From: an uncultured bacterium
GTDB taxonomy: Bacteria > Cyanobacteriota > Vampirovibrionia > Gastranaerophilales > Gastranaerophilaceae
Reading direction: 5' to 3'
NCBI GenBank assembly: GCA_902783125.1
Contig: CACZPS010000156.1
Location: 1 to 50,848, forward strand
Length of the DNA stretch: 50,848 bases
Positions 42,393 to 49,594 of the stretch are shown here, one piece after another. The notes below the pieces were generated by a model. The model saw only the letters and a program-made list of their open reading frames with translations, searched no databases and was not told where the DNA came from. How positions within the stretch are numbered: the first letter of the stretch is position 1; the number at the start of each line of letters is the position of its first letter. The position numbers and the translations under genes are program-made.

Positions 42393-43628
42393 ATGACAAA
42401 GATAGAGCTATTGATGCCTGCCGGCAGTAAGGAAAAATTAGAATATGCCATTCGCTATGGAGCTGACGCCGTTTACTTCGGTATGGTGGATTTTAGTCTA
42501 CGGGCTATGAGAAAAGGGGAACTTATCACCCTTAATAACCTTAAAGAGGTTATTGACAAAGCTCACGAATTAAATAAAAAAGCATATCTAACCCTTAATA
42601 TATTTGCATTCAATAAAGATATTAAACAACTTGAAGAATGTATAGAAAAAATCTCTGATACTAATCCTGATTCACTAATTATCAGTGATACCGGTGTTAT
42701 GCGGTTAGCAAAAAAATATATGCCGAATACTGCGCTTCATATTAGTACTCAAGCAAGTGCATTAAACTATGAGGCAGTCAAATTCTGGGAAGATTATGGA
42801 GCAACTCGTGTTATTTTAGGCAGAGAAGTTAATATAAACGACATGGCGCTAATAAAACAAAAAGTGCCAAATATGGAACTTGAAGTATTTGTTCACGGAG
42901 CACAATGCGTATCATTTTCAGGAAGATGTCTTATAAGTGATTATATGACTAATGGTGAAAGGAAAGCTAATCAAGGCAACTGTTGTCAGCCTTGCCGCTG
43001 GAGTTACAAGCTCGTTGAAGAAACCCGTCCAGGTCAGTATTATGAAATTGAACAGTCTGAACGTGGCACGCATATTATGAGTACAAAAGATTTATGTCTT
43101 GTTCATCATCTTAATAAACTCGTTGATGCAGGGGTTGATTCGCTCAAGGTTGAAGGCAGGACAAAAAGTCTTTATTATGTATCAGCCGTTGCAAAAGCAT
43201 ATCGTGAAGCGATTGATGCTGTTTATAATGATAAAAATACTGATATGACCCCTTATTTTAATGAATTATTAAAAGTCGGAAACAGAGGTTATACAACAGG
43301 TTTCTACTTGGGGGACGGAGAATATCCGGCAGACGGTTACAGTTATGATATTTCCAAAGGGCTGGCAGGTGCTGATTTCTTGTGCGAAGTTCACGATAAA
43401 AAGGACGGTTATTATAAAATTAAGACTAAAAATAAGTTCTTTATAAATACCGATATTGAAGTAATTTCCCCTTCTGAAAAATTTGTTACTCAGGCGGTTG
43501 AAATAAAAACAACGGAAGGTGAAATAAAAGATTATGCAAATACTAATGATGAACTTTGGGTTAAGTTTAATCATGAAATTTCTGATTATAAATATGCTTT
43601 GATTAGAACCGTCGGAATTAAAGAATAA
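42393..43628 (+). CDS. Peptidase U32 family protein (TrhP/RlhA-type)
   Basis: A 411-residue protein with an N-terminal TIM-like half starting KIELLMPAGSKEKLEYAIRYGADAVYFG. The U32 signature follows: EVFVHGAQCVSFSGRCLISDYM (in two stretches), then NQGNCCQPCRWSYKL. The four-cysteine pattern is that of the RNA-hydroxylating members, which bind an Fe-S cluster and use prephenate as oxygen donor precursor for tRNA or 23S rRNA hydroxylation. Older annotations call them collagenases. DLCLVHHLNKLVDAGVDSLKVEGRTKS is the late conserved block. The downstream YqeG gene is separated only by a GGGGTAAA-type repeat. Confidence 0.9.
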   Translation: MTKIELLMPAGSKEKLEYAIRYGADAVYFGMVDFSLRAMRKGELITLNNLKEVIDKAHELNKKAYLTLNIFAFNKDIKQLEECIEKISDTNPDSLIISDTGVMRLAKKYMPNTALHISTQASALNYEAVKFWEDYGATRVILGREVNINDMALIKQKVPNMELEVFVHGAQCVSFSGRCLISDYMTNGERKANQGNCCQPCRWSYKLVEETRPGQYYEIEQSERGTHIMSTKDLCLVHHLNKLVDAGVDSLKVEGRTKSLYYVSAVAKAYREAIDAVYNDKNTDMTPYFNELLKVGNRGYTTGFYLGDGEYPADGYSYDISKGLAGADFLCEVHDKKDGYYKIKTKNKFFINTDIEVISPSEKFVTQAVEIKTTEGEIKDYANTNDELWVKFNHEISDYKYALIRTVGIKE

Positions 43629-43656
43629 GGGGTAAGTGGTAAAGGGGTAAATGTAT

Positions 43657-44136
43657 ATGAGGTTATGTCCTGATTATAATTTGAAAGACATATATGAGAT
43701 TGATTTGGACGAATTGAAATCCAAGGGTGTTAAACTTATACTGTTTGATTTAGACAGTACTCTTATGGTATCAAAATCCGGCAAATATTTACCGAAAACA
43801 ATTGAATGGTTGAACAGAGTAAAACAAGATTTTAAAATCGCGGTTGTATCTAACAATCCACGAGTTGAATATATAAGCAAAGTTCGTGCAATGTCCGATT
43901 TTGATGTACTTGGTTCTTGTGCAAAACCTGACACCAAAGTTGCAAAGAAATACATTAGCGATTGCGGATTTGATGTAAATGAATGTGCTATTGTTGGCGA
44001 CAGACCTTTGACAGATATACTCTGCGGAAAAAGATTAGGCTGTATAACAATTCTCGTTGGCTCTATCAATGCTCAAAACGAAGGGCTTCCAACAAGGTTT
44101 GTCAGGTGGCTGGAAAGATTAACAATAAAAAAATAA
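43657..44136 (+). CDS. YqeG-family HAD-IIIA phosphatase
   Basis: A protein of about 159 residues. HAD motif I is LILFDLDSTLM, motif II is VVSNNPR, the motif III lysine is in CAKPDTKVAKKY, and motif IV is IVGDRPLTDILCGKRLG. The opening CPDYNLKDIYEIDLDEL is typical of YqeG, a relative of mitochondrial phosphatidylglycerol-phosphate phosphatase, so a PGP phosphatase role in phospholipid synthesis is plausible. I prefer ATG 43657 over 43651 because AAAGGGG (part of the local repeat, 43641-43647) sits about 9 nt upstream; the first ATG is too close. It ends at a strong bidirectional terminator. Confidence 0.9.
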   Translation: MRLCPDYNLKDIYEIDLDELKSKGVKLILFDLDSTLMVSKSGKYLPKTIEWLNRVKQDFKIAVVSNNPRVEYISKVRAMSDFDVLGSCAKPDTKVAKKYISDCGFDVNECAIVGDRPLTDILCGKRLGCITILVGSINAQNEGLPTRFVRWLERLTIKK

Positions 44137-44159
44137 CCCTCTTTTTGAGGGTTATTTTT
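44131..44159. terminator. Bidirectional terminator between convergent genes
   Basis: 11-bp perfect arms AAATAACCCTC (44131-44141) and GAGGGTTATTT (44147-44157), with a T5 loop and a T-run on each strand. The stem overlaps the last codons of the phosphatase. Confidence 0.92.
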
Positions 44160-44175
44160 TATAAAGAAAGATTGG

Positions 44176-44667
44176 CTATTTAATACGAGCCTTTATAGCT
44201 TCCCAAGAATTTTCAATATTTTGTTTTAAGGTTACTATTTGTTCTTTAGAATACATCTTTTTTAGGTCAGCTTTACTTATGCCAAGTGCATCTGCCATTG
44301 TCCCGACACTTATGTATACTTCACCATTAAGTGGTATTTGCCCGCCATAATAACCACTATCAGGCTTATCATGACGCAAAGTGCCTTGTGGAAGATTATA
44401 AGCCTTTTCAATTTGTTGAAGCGTCATTTTACCTGTACTAACATAAATATCATCACTAATTAAATTCGTAATATAAGTTGAATTACCATTACCGATTTGC
44501 CCCTGCAAATAGTTTTTTGCCTGTTGTTGTCTTACCTGTTTTTCTTTTTCTTCCGCACTATCTCCATAATTAAACATTTCTTCTGTTTTCGGTGCTGCTA
44601 CTTCTGGGGTATCCATATTATAGTTTGGATCCATTGGGGTAGCACCGGACATTCCTGGTATAGCCAT
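44176..44667 (-). CDS. Hypothetical protein with an internal duplicated motif
   Basis: A protein of about 163 residues. The N-terminus is Pro/Met/Asn-rich (MAIPGMSGATPMDPNYN), then comes a Gln/Glu-rich coil (EKEKQVRQQQAKNYLQG). Two similar units follow: DDIYVSTGKMTLQQIEKAYN and GEVYISVGTMADALGISKAD, each a beta turn plus a helix. This kind of 'YxSxGxM' repeat may be a small binding module, but I know no name for it. I chose the second ATG (44667) because AAGGAG lies 8 nt before it and only about 2 nt before the first. There is no signal peptide. Confidence 0.7.
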   Translation of the reverse strand: MAIPGMSGATPMDPNYNMDTPEVAAPKTEEMFNYGDSAEEKEKQVRQQQAKNYLQGQIGNGNSTYITNLISDDIYVSTGKMTLQQIEKAYNLPQGTLRHDKPDSGYYGGQIPLNGEVYISVGTMADALGISKADLKKMYSKEQIVTLKQNIENSWEAIKARIK

Positions 44668-44673
44668 AGTCAT

Positions 44674-45101
44674 CTCTCCTTATTTACTTCACAATCGTAT
44701 ACTCATGGATATAAAGTTTTTTATATAATCGTGATTTCAAAATTTATGAAATTCGTTACATAACTTAATATATATTTACCCCAAAAAATCTGATTAGAAG
44801 TGCAACACCTTGATAGTAAAATAAGACAAAGGAGTCAAAAAACAACTTTCACATAAAGAATAAAAGAAGGGTGTCTGTGAAAGGCAAGCGAGGTAAAATT
44901 TAAATGGAGTTTGTAACGTGCATTAAGTTGGTAGTTTAAGTGAAACATAACAATAATTAAAATATTCTTAATTCTTAACAAACAGTGCCTGAGAATTATT
45001 CAACCAATCGACACCCTCTATGACAGAATTAGTCACAGTCACTATTTATTATTCACTATTTATCTTTGTAGTATAATGAATACATTAAGGAGATGTGTAA
45101 C
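44674..45101. other. 420-bp intergenic region with a repeat and a possible structured RNA
   Basis: It holds an octamer TTTACCCC (44775-44782), the inverted second copy of the 29-bp repeat (44789-44817) and a long-range pairing AGGGTGTC (44868-44875) with GACACCCT (45010-45017). Nested AGGCA/TGCCT is at about 44882 and 44986. These would close a 150-nt folded RNA. A TATAAT (45072-45077) and AAGGAG (45087-45092) then serve panD. No coding ORF is supported. Confidence 0.35.
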
Positions 45102-45449
45102 ATGTTATTAGAGTTTTTAAATTCTAAAATTCACAGAGCAACTATTACTGATTCAAATCTTAATTATGTTGGCTCTATTACGATTGATGAAGATATATTA
45201 GATGCGGCTAAGATTAAAGAATGGCAAAAAGTCGACATTCTGAATATAAATAATGGTGAACGTTTTCAAACTTATGTAATAAAAGGAAAACGAGGTTCCA
45301 AGATGTTTTGCGTGAACGGGGCAGCTGCACGAAAAGTGCAAACCGGTGATAAAGTCATTATTTGCACATATCGTTATGTGAAGGAAAGTGAAATAGAGGG
45401 GTATAAACCGACAATTGTACAGATTGATAATGATAATAATATAGTTTAA
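45102..45449 (+). CDS. panD: Aspartate 1-decarboxylase
   Basis: A pyruvoyl enzyme of about 115 residues making beta-alanine for pantothenate and Co[30 protein letters not shown] contains the self-cleavage site (Gly-Ser in YVGSI; cleavage before Ser creates the pyruvoyl group). [15 protein letters not shown] and [20 protein letters not shown] are also family blocks. The start at 45102 is preferred: AAGGAG (45087-45092) is 9 nt upstream, while the in-frame ATG at 45093 would touch it. It may be co-transcribed with the small ORF and two-component genes downstream. Confidence 0.93.
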   Translation: MLLEFLNSKIHRATITDSNLNYVGSITIDEDILDAAKIKEWQKVDILNINNGERFQTYVIKGKRGSKMFCVNGAAARKVQTGDKVIICTYRYVKESEIEGYKPTIVQIDNDNNIV

Positions 45450-45457
45450 GGTGTATT

Positions 45458-45604
45458 GTGAACAGAAATCCGTATAAACAATCTAAAAAAAAGAAATTTA
45501 GTATTGATGTAAAAAAAATGGGTGTGGACATTGATAAAAATGAATATTACACAATAAAAGAAACACCTGAAAACTATCCTGAAAATTATTACAGGAGTAA
45601 ATGA
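45458..45604 (+). CDS. Small basic protein (48 aa) between panD and the response regulator
   Basis: A GTG-started frame VNRNPYKQSKKKKFSIDV...NYPENYYRSK fills the gap between panD and the regulator. It begins 8 nt after the panD stop and its stop (TGA, 45602-45604) overlaps the regulator's start. The basic N-terminus and acidic/Tyr C-terminus have no recognised relatives. Coverage of the gap and the overlap argue for translation; I see no clear RBS. Confidence 0.5.
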   Translation: MNRNPYKQSKKKKFSIDVKKMGVDIDKNEYYTIKETPENYPENYYRSK

Positions 45605-46311
45605 TGGAAAATTTAAAAAGAATACTTATTGTTGATGACGATGATGAAATAAGAGAATTATTAGAATTTGATATTGCGCAAAGCGGTTATTTTGTCGATA
45701 CTGCATCTGACGGGAAAGAAGGGTTAAACAAAGTTTTAAACAACAGTTATGATCTTGTTATTCTTGATGTTATGATGCCCAAAATGAACGGTTTTGATGT
45801 ATGTAAAAATATACGTCAGGCAAAATTATCAATTCCGGTTCTTATGCTTACGGCAAAAGGTACAATTGATGATAAAACTGTCGGATTTGATTGCGGGGCG
45901 GATGATTATTTAGTTAAGCCATTTGATGTTCAGGAGGTCCTTCTCAGAATAAGGGTTCTTTTAAGGAGAAATCAACCTCAGGTTGAACAAAGCCTTTCTA
46001 ATGAGATTTTACAGGCAGGTAATATTGAGATTTTCCCTGATACTTTAGAGTGTGTGATTGTTAATAAAAAAATAAAGCTAACCCCAACCGAATTTGAGAT
46101 ACTATATTGTTTAATGCAACATTTTAATAATGCAGTTACACTGGCTACGCTTCTTGATGAAGTTTGGGGATATGACAGTGATGAAGATGTCCGTATGTTA
46201 AGAGTACATGTTGGCGGGCTTCGGAATAAAATTGAACCTGATTCTAAAAAACCGCAATACTTACATACAGTTACAAATGTGGGTTATAAATTAACACCGT
46301 TTGGAGAATAA
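45604..46311 (+). CDS. OmpR-family response regulator
   Basis: A 235-residue two-component regulator. Receiver: IVDDDDEIRELL with the acidic pocket at 11-13, phospho-acceptor Asp55 (LVILDVMMPKMNGFD), Thr in LMLTAKG, and Lys105 in DDYLVKPF. The C-terminal winged helix (about 140-235) has LTPTEFEILYCLMQH, TLLDEVWGYDSDEDVRMLRVHVGGLRNKIE and a YLHTVTNVGYKL hairpin. Phosphorylation by the adjacent kinase controls DNA binding. ATG 45604 has AGGAG 7 nt upstream, so it is preferred to the ATG at 45601. The kinase gene begins 1 nt after the stop. Confidence 0.95.
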   Translation: MENLKRILIVDDDDEIRELLEFDIAQSGYFVDTASDGKEGLNKVLNNSYDLVILDVMMPKMNGFDVCKNIRQAKLSIPVLMLTAKGTIDDKTVGFDCGADDYLVKPFDVQEVLLRIRVLLRRNQPQVEQSLSNEILQAGNIEIFPDTLECVIVNKKIKLTPTEFEILYCLMQHFNNAVTLATLLDEVWGYDSDEDVRMLRVHVGGLRNKIEPDSKKPQYLHTVTNVGYKLTPFGE

Positions 46312-46312
46312 G

Positions 46313-47995
46313 ATGAAAGTTGTCAAAAACATAAAACGGTTAAAAATAGTTGAGCAAATTATTATTGTAAGTTTGTTTGCGGTTCTCGTTACAATGACGG
46401 TTTGTGGTTTTATTATCAATAATATTAACCAACAATCAGTACGAGCACAATTGATTAATATTGGTGTAATTGTTGCTAATTCTGTTTCTGATAGCATTGA
46501 TGTTTTTCAAAGTTCAATAGAATATGAATTGTTGCAAATATCCCAAACTCTTGAATTTTTTCCAACTAATGAGGGGAAACAGCATTATTTAAATAGGGTT
46601 GTCAGAACTTCAAAATTATATAAAGATATAAAGATTTTAAATTCAGAAAAAAGTTATATAGATTATAGATTAAAGTCCAGTGAAAACAATAATGCTACTT
46701 TTGGCATAAAAATGAAAACGGGGCAATATTTGACGGCTGTGTTTGATGTTGAGGGCTTAAAATCTAATATGTTTCAGTTTATAGGAGCGGATAAACGTCA
46801 GATTTACATATTAAATCCTGAAAATAAACTTATAACATCTTATAATTTCAATAAAAAGGTTTTTAATAAGTGTATTAGTCAGTTACCGAAAGAACTTGTT
46901 GAAAATCATGCAACAGTATATGGCGGAAGAAAAAATCAACCGTTTGTTTATTTAAAAAAATCAGATCCGAATATTTTGATTATTGTTTCAACCCCGAGAG
47001 AGATTACTAAAAATACAATTGAACATAGCAGATTGAAAATTATATTAGCGATGCTTATATCTTCTCTTGCCGTTTTGTTAATAGTAGGTTTGTATATTTC
47101 ATATCTTTATATAAATGTAAGACAATTATTCAAAGCAATTATTGCGCTTTCTAAGGGTAATTATAAACGCAGAATAAGATTACTTACGCATATCCTGACA
47201 CCTTATGAAATTATATTTTTGGCGTATGAATTTAATCGTATGGCATCACAAATCCACAAATCATATAACAAACTCCAAAAAACCAATAAGGAGCTAAAAG
47301 AATTAAATGAATTTCGTTCTAATATGATAGATACGGTTAGTCACGAGTTTAGAACCCCTCTGACAAGTATTCAGGGATATACTTCAAGATTACTAAGACA
47401 AGATATTCAAATTGATGAAGAAACCAGACAAAAGTCCTTAAAAGTTATTCGCAGACAAGCTGAACGATTAAAAAGAATGGTAGAGGACTTACTTGTTATT
47501 CCGGATATTGAACACGAAAGCCTTAATGTAAATATAGAATCAATCAGTGTTCCTGAAATCGTAGAAGACTCAATGTTATTAGTAAAAAATAGCGGAGGTA
47601 AATGTCTTATAAACAACATAAAAGAGGATATGCCTTCTATCAGTGCAGATAGGGACAGATTTGAGCAAGTTATGATTAACCTGATTGAAAATGCCATTAA
47701 ATATGCAGATGATGAAACTGATATTGTTGTTGAAAATATAGATTCAAATGACGATAATTATGTGACTATTGTTGTAAAAAACAAATGTCCGGTTATTCCT
47801 AAAGATAAACTAAAAACGCTTTTTGATAAGTTTACTCGACTCGATGATTCAACTACAAGAACGACAAGAGGAACAGGATTAGGGTTATATATCGTTAAAG
47901 GTCTTGTTGAAACAATGGGTGGGCATATTCAGCTTCATTCCGGCATGGACTGGGGATTTGAAGTGCATCTATATATGCGCAAAAGTAATATTTAA
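46313..47995 (+). CDS. Sensor histidine kinase
   Basis: A protein of about 560 residues, partner of the preceding regulator. Membrane helices lie at about 13-35 and 243-265 and flank a 205-residue extracytoplasmic sensor of mixed dCache/PAS type. A HAMP linker and coiled coil (to about 335) follow. HisKA: TVSHEFRTPLTSIQGYTS with His344. HATPase_c: RFEQVMINLIENAIKYAD (N box), then DKFTRLDD (F box) and TRGTGLGLYIVKGLVETMGG (G2 box). GGAG lies 6 nt before ATG 46313; the in-frame TTG at 46301 is inside the RBS. The ligand is unknown. The tadA-like frame follows. Confidence 0.95.
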   Translation: MKVVKNIKRLKIVEQIIIVSLFAVLVTMTVCGFIINNINQQSVRAQLINIGVIVANSVSDSIDVFQSSIEYELLQISQTLEFFPTNEGKQHYLNRVVRTSKLYKDIKILNSEKSYIDYRLKSSENNNATFGIKMKTGQYLTAVFDVEGLKSNMFQFIGADKRQIYILNPENKLITSYNFNKKVFNKCISQLPKELVENHATVYGGRKNQPFVYLKKSDPNILIIVSTPREITKNTIEHSRLKIILAMLISSLAVLLIVGLYISYLYINVRQLFKAIIALSKGNYKRRIRLLTHILTPYEIIFLAYEFNRMASQIHKSYNKLQKTNKELKELNEFRSNMIDTVSHEFRTPLTSIQGYTSRLLRQDIQIDEETRQKSLKVIRRQAERLKRMVEDLLVIPDIEHESLNVNIESISVPEIVEDSMLLVKNSGGKCLINNIKEDMPSISADRDRFEQVMINLIENAIKYADDETDIVVENIDSNDDNYVTIVVKNKCPVIPKDKLKTLFDKFTRLDDSTTRTTRGTGLGLYIVKGLVETMGGHIQLHSGMDWGFEVHLYMRKSNI

Positions 47996-48012
47996 TAAGT
48001 GGAAAGTTGAAA

Positions 48013-48471
48013 GTGGAAAGTGAAAAGTTATTCAAAAGGGCAATAAAAGAAGCGAAGCAGACTTCATCATTGGATGTTCCTGTTGGTTGTGCAATATTAA
48101 AAGATGGTGTTATAATTGGGGCTTAGAATAAAAAAAAAGAAGAACTAAATGATGTGACAGGACACGCTGAAATTATTGCTATAAGAGATGTACAAAAAAA
48201 ACTTGGCACATGGAGATTAAGCGGTTGTGAAATGTATGTAACACTGGAACCTTGTCCTATGTGTGCGTGGGCTATTATTTCATCAGGCATGGATAAATTA
48301 TATTTTGGCTCATATAACACTCAATGCGGAGCTTTTGGAACAGTTATGGATTTAAGAAAAACAGCAAATTCTAAACTAGAAGTTTATGGCGGGATTGAAG
48401 AAGAAAAATGCGATAAAATATTGAATAATTTCTTTGAAAAGCTAAGAAGTGAAGGATATAAGGTTAAATGA
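48013..48471 (+). pseudogene. tadA: tRNA-specific adenosine deaminase TadA, interrupted by an in-frame TAG
   Basis: TadA converts A34 to inosine in tRNA-Arg(ACG). From GTG 48013 the frame reads VESEKLFKRAIKEAK and DVPVGCAILKDGVIIGA, then TAG at 48124-48126. It continues in the same frame as NKKKEELNDVTGHAEIIAI (zinc His and catalytic Glu), GTWRLSGCEMYVTLEPCPMCAWAII (zinc Cys pair) and the family C-terminus. The spacing across the stop equals that of normal TadA, so a substitution, not an indel, is the simplest cause. Everything else is intact. Translation from an ATG at 48154 would lack the first strands. The downstream gene overlaps by 4 nt. The start lies in a GTGGAAAGTTGAAAG repeat, so the exact first codon is unsure. 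Confidence 0.8.
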
Positions 48472-49244
48472 TTACAAAGACAGAGCTTGATAAATTAGTA
48501 GAAAAATATGAAACCGTTAATTTTATTAAAGATGACCCTGTTCAATTTCCTCATCGTTTTAAGGATAAAAAAGATATTGAAATCGCAGGTTTTATTGCAT
48601 CATTGTTTGCGTATGGAAGCAGAAAACAATTTATTTCAAAACTAAATGAATTTTTTAAATATACAGAGAATGAGCCGACAAATTTTATAAAAAACGGTGA
48701 TTTTTCAATAATAAAATCACAAAATTTTAATTATAGATTTTCAAAACCTGATGACATTGTTGAATGGTTAAGGCTTTTATCAGAGCTTTATAACACATCA
48801 AACGGTTTAGAGGAACTGTTCGCCTATAGTTACAATCAGGATAACACTCTTGATACTATGTACAGAGTGGTTGCCGATTATTTTTATTCCAGGGTAAATA
48901 ATGGTTTTGGACAGGGATTTTATCACTTACTGCCTGATTCACGAAAAGGTGGTGCAATGAAAAGAGTAAATATGTTTCTTAGATGGATGGTTAGGAAATC
49001 TGATGTTGATTTAGGGGTTTGGGATTTTATCCCTAAATCAGAATTAAGAATACCGTTAGATGTCCATGTCGCCAGATTATCAAGAGAAATGTTGTTATTA
49101 AATCGTAAAAACAATGATATGAAATCAGTAATTGAATTAACAAACAAACTTAAAACATTTGATCCATACGATCCCGTTAAGTATGACTTTGCGTTATTCG
49201 GAAAAGGTGTTGAAGAAATTGATAATAAGGTAATCTTGTCTTAG
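48468..49244 (+). CDS. TIGR02757 (DUF2400) family protein
   Basis: A 258-residue helical protein. VNFIKDDPVQFPHRFKDKKDIEIAGFIASLFAYGSRKQFI (in pieces) is the family's opening, with PxxFPH and AxIASxxAYGxxxxI. GGAMKRVNMFLRWMVRKSDVDLGVW and IPLDVHVARLSREMLLL follow, and the end has FDPYDPVKYDFALFGKG. The fold is related to HhH DNA glycosylases, but no enzymatic role is established. The start overlaps the tadA stop (ATGA), so it depends on translation through or near tadA. Confidence 0.9.
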   Translation: MITKTELDKLVEKYETVNFIKDDPVQFPHRFKDKKDIEIAGFIASLFAYGSRKQFISKLNEFFKYTENEPTNFIKNGDFSIIKSQNFNYRFSKPDDIVEWLRLLSELYNTSNGLEELFAYSYNQDNTLDTMYRVVADYFYSRVNNGFGQGFYHLLPDSRKGGAMKRVNMFLRWMVRKSDVDLGVWDFIPKSELRIPLDVHVARLSREMLLLNRKNNDMKSVIELTNKLKTFDPYDPVKYDFALFGKGVEEIDNKVILS

Positions 49245-49342
49245 TATTTTAATGTTATATTGCCATTTGGTCATAAACAGTGGTTGTTAGAGTGTCCTCT
49301 CTCTAAAATATATGTACGACAATTCTTACTGTCAATTTAAAA

Positions 49343-49371
49343 TTTACAACTATTAAAAAATATGCTAAAAT
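49343..49371 (+). promoter_or_regulatory. Promoter of a short transcription unit
   Basis: TTTACA (49343-49348), 17 nt, TAAAAT (49366-49371), with an extended TGC just before the -10. An ATG follows 6 nt later. This is one of the best sigma-70-like promoters in the window and lies in the 350-bp gap after TIGR02757. Confidence 0.65.
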
Positions 49372-49377
49372 TCAAAC

Positions 49378-49497
49378 ATGAGTTTTAATTATAATTTTGA
49401 AATTAATATCAAAACTCTGCAAACCCTTATGGTTGTGTGCGAGGGTAAAACCCTTATCAGACCTTGCTTTCAAGGGCTTAGGAAATATAAAAATTGA
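49378..49497 (+). ncRNA. Short transcript: candidate small RNA or leaderless 39-aa peptide
   Basis: Between a strong promoter and a terminator lies about 160 nt. It contains a 39-codon frame (MSFNYNFEINIKTLQTLMVV...) starting exactly at the expected transcript start, as in the leaderless genes here. It also contains two tight hairpins, GGGT-AAA-ACCC (49443-49453) and CCTTG-CTTT-CAAGG (49472-49485). I cannot decide between a peptide gene and a structured RNA; both readings are listed. No known RNA family is recognised. Confidence 0.4.
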
Positions 49498-49510
49498 ATA
49501 GGATTAAATT

Positions 49511-49546
49511 GGTCAGTTACCTATAAAATAGGGCTGACCTTTTTAT
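49511..49546 (+). terminator. Rho-independent terminator of the short transcript
   Basis: GGTCAG (49511-49516) pairs with CTGACC (49534-49539), an inner CCTA/TAGG extends the stem, and TTTTTATT follows. Confidence 0.85.
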
Positions 49547-49594
49547 TGTATAAAAGCGGAATTAAGCAATTTAAAAATATAAAGGAGAAAAATT

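Noticed and set aside
44868-45017. Naming the candidate RNA as 6S, RNase P, SRP or tmRNA
   Set aside because: I could not find the diagnostic conserved strings of any of these, so only a generic structured-RNA suggestion is kept.
48124-48126. TAG recoded as an amino acid across the genome
   Set aside because: Several other genes here end in TAG at sensible family lengths (for example the Clp_N protein, the lytic transglycosylase and TIGR02757), so TAG is an ordinary stop.
48100-48150. Frameshift at the poly-A run as the cause of the tadA interruption
   Set aside because: The reading frame is the same before and after the stop and the spacing to HAE equals that of normal TadA.
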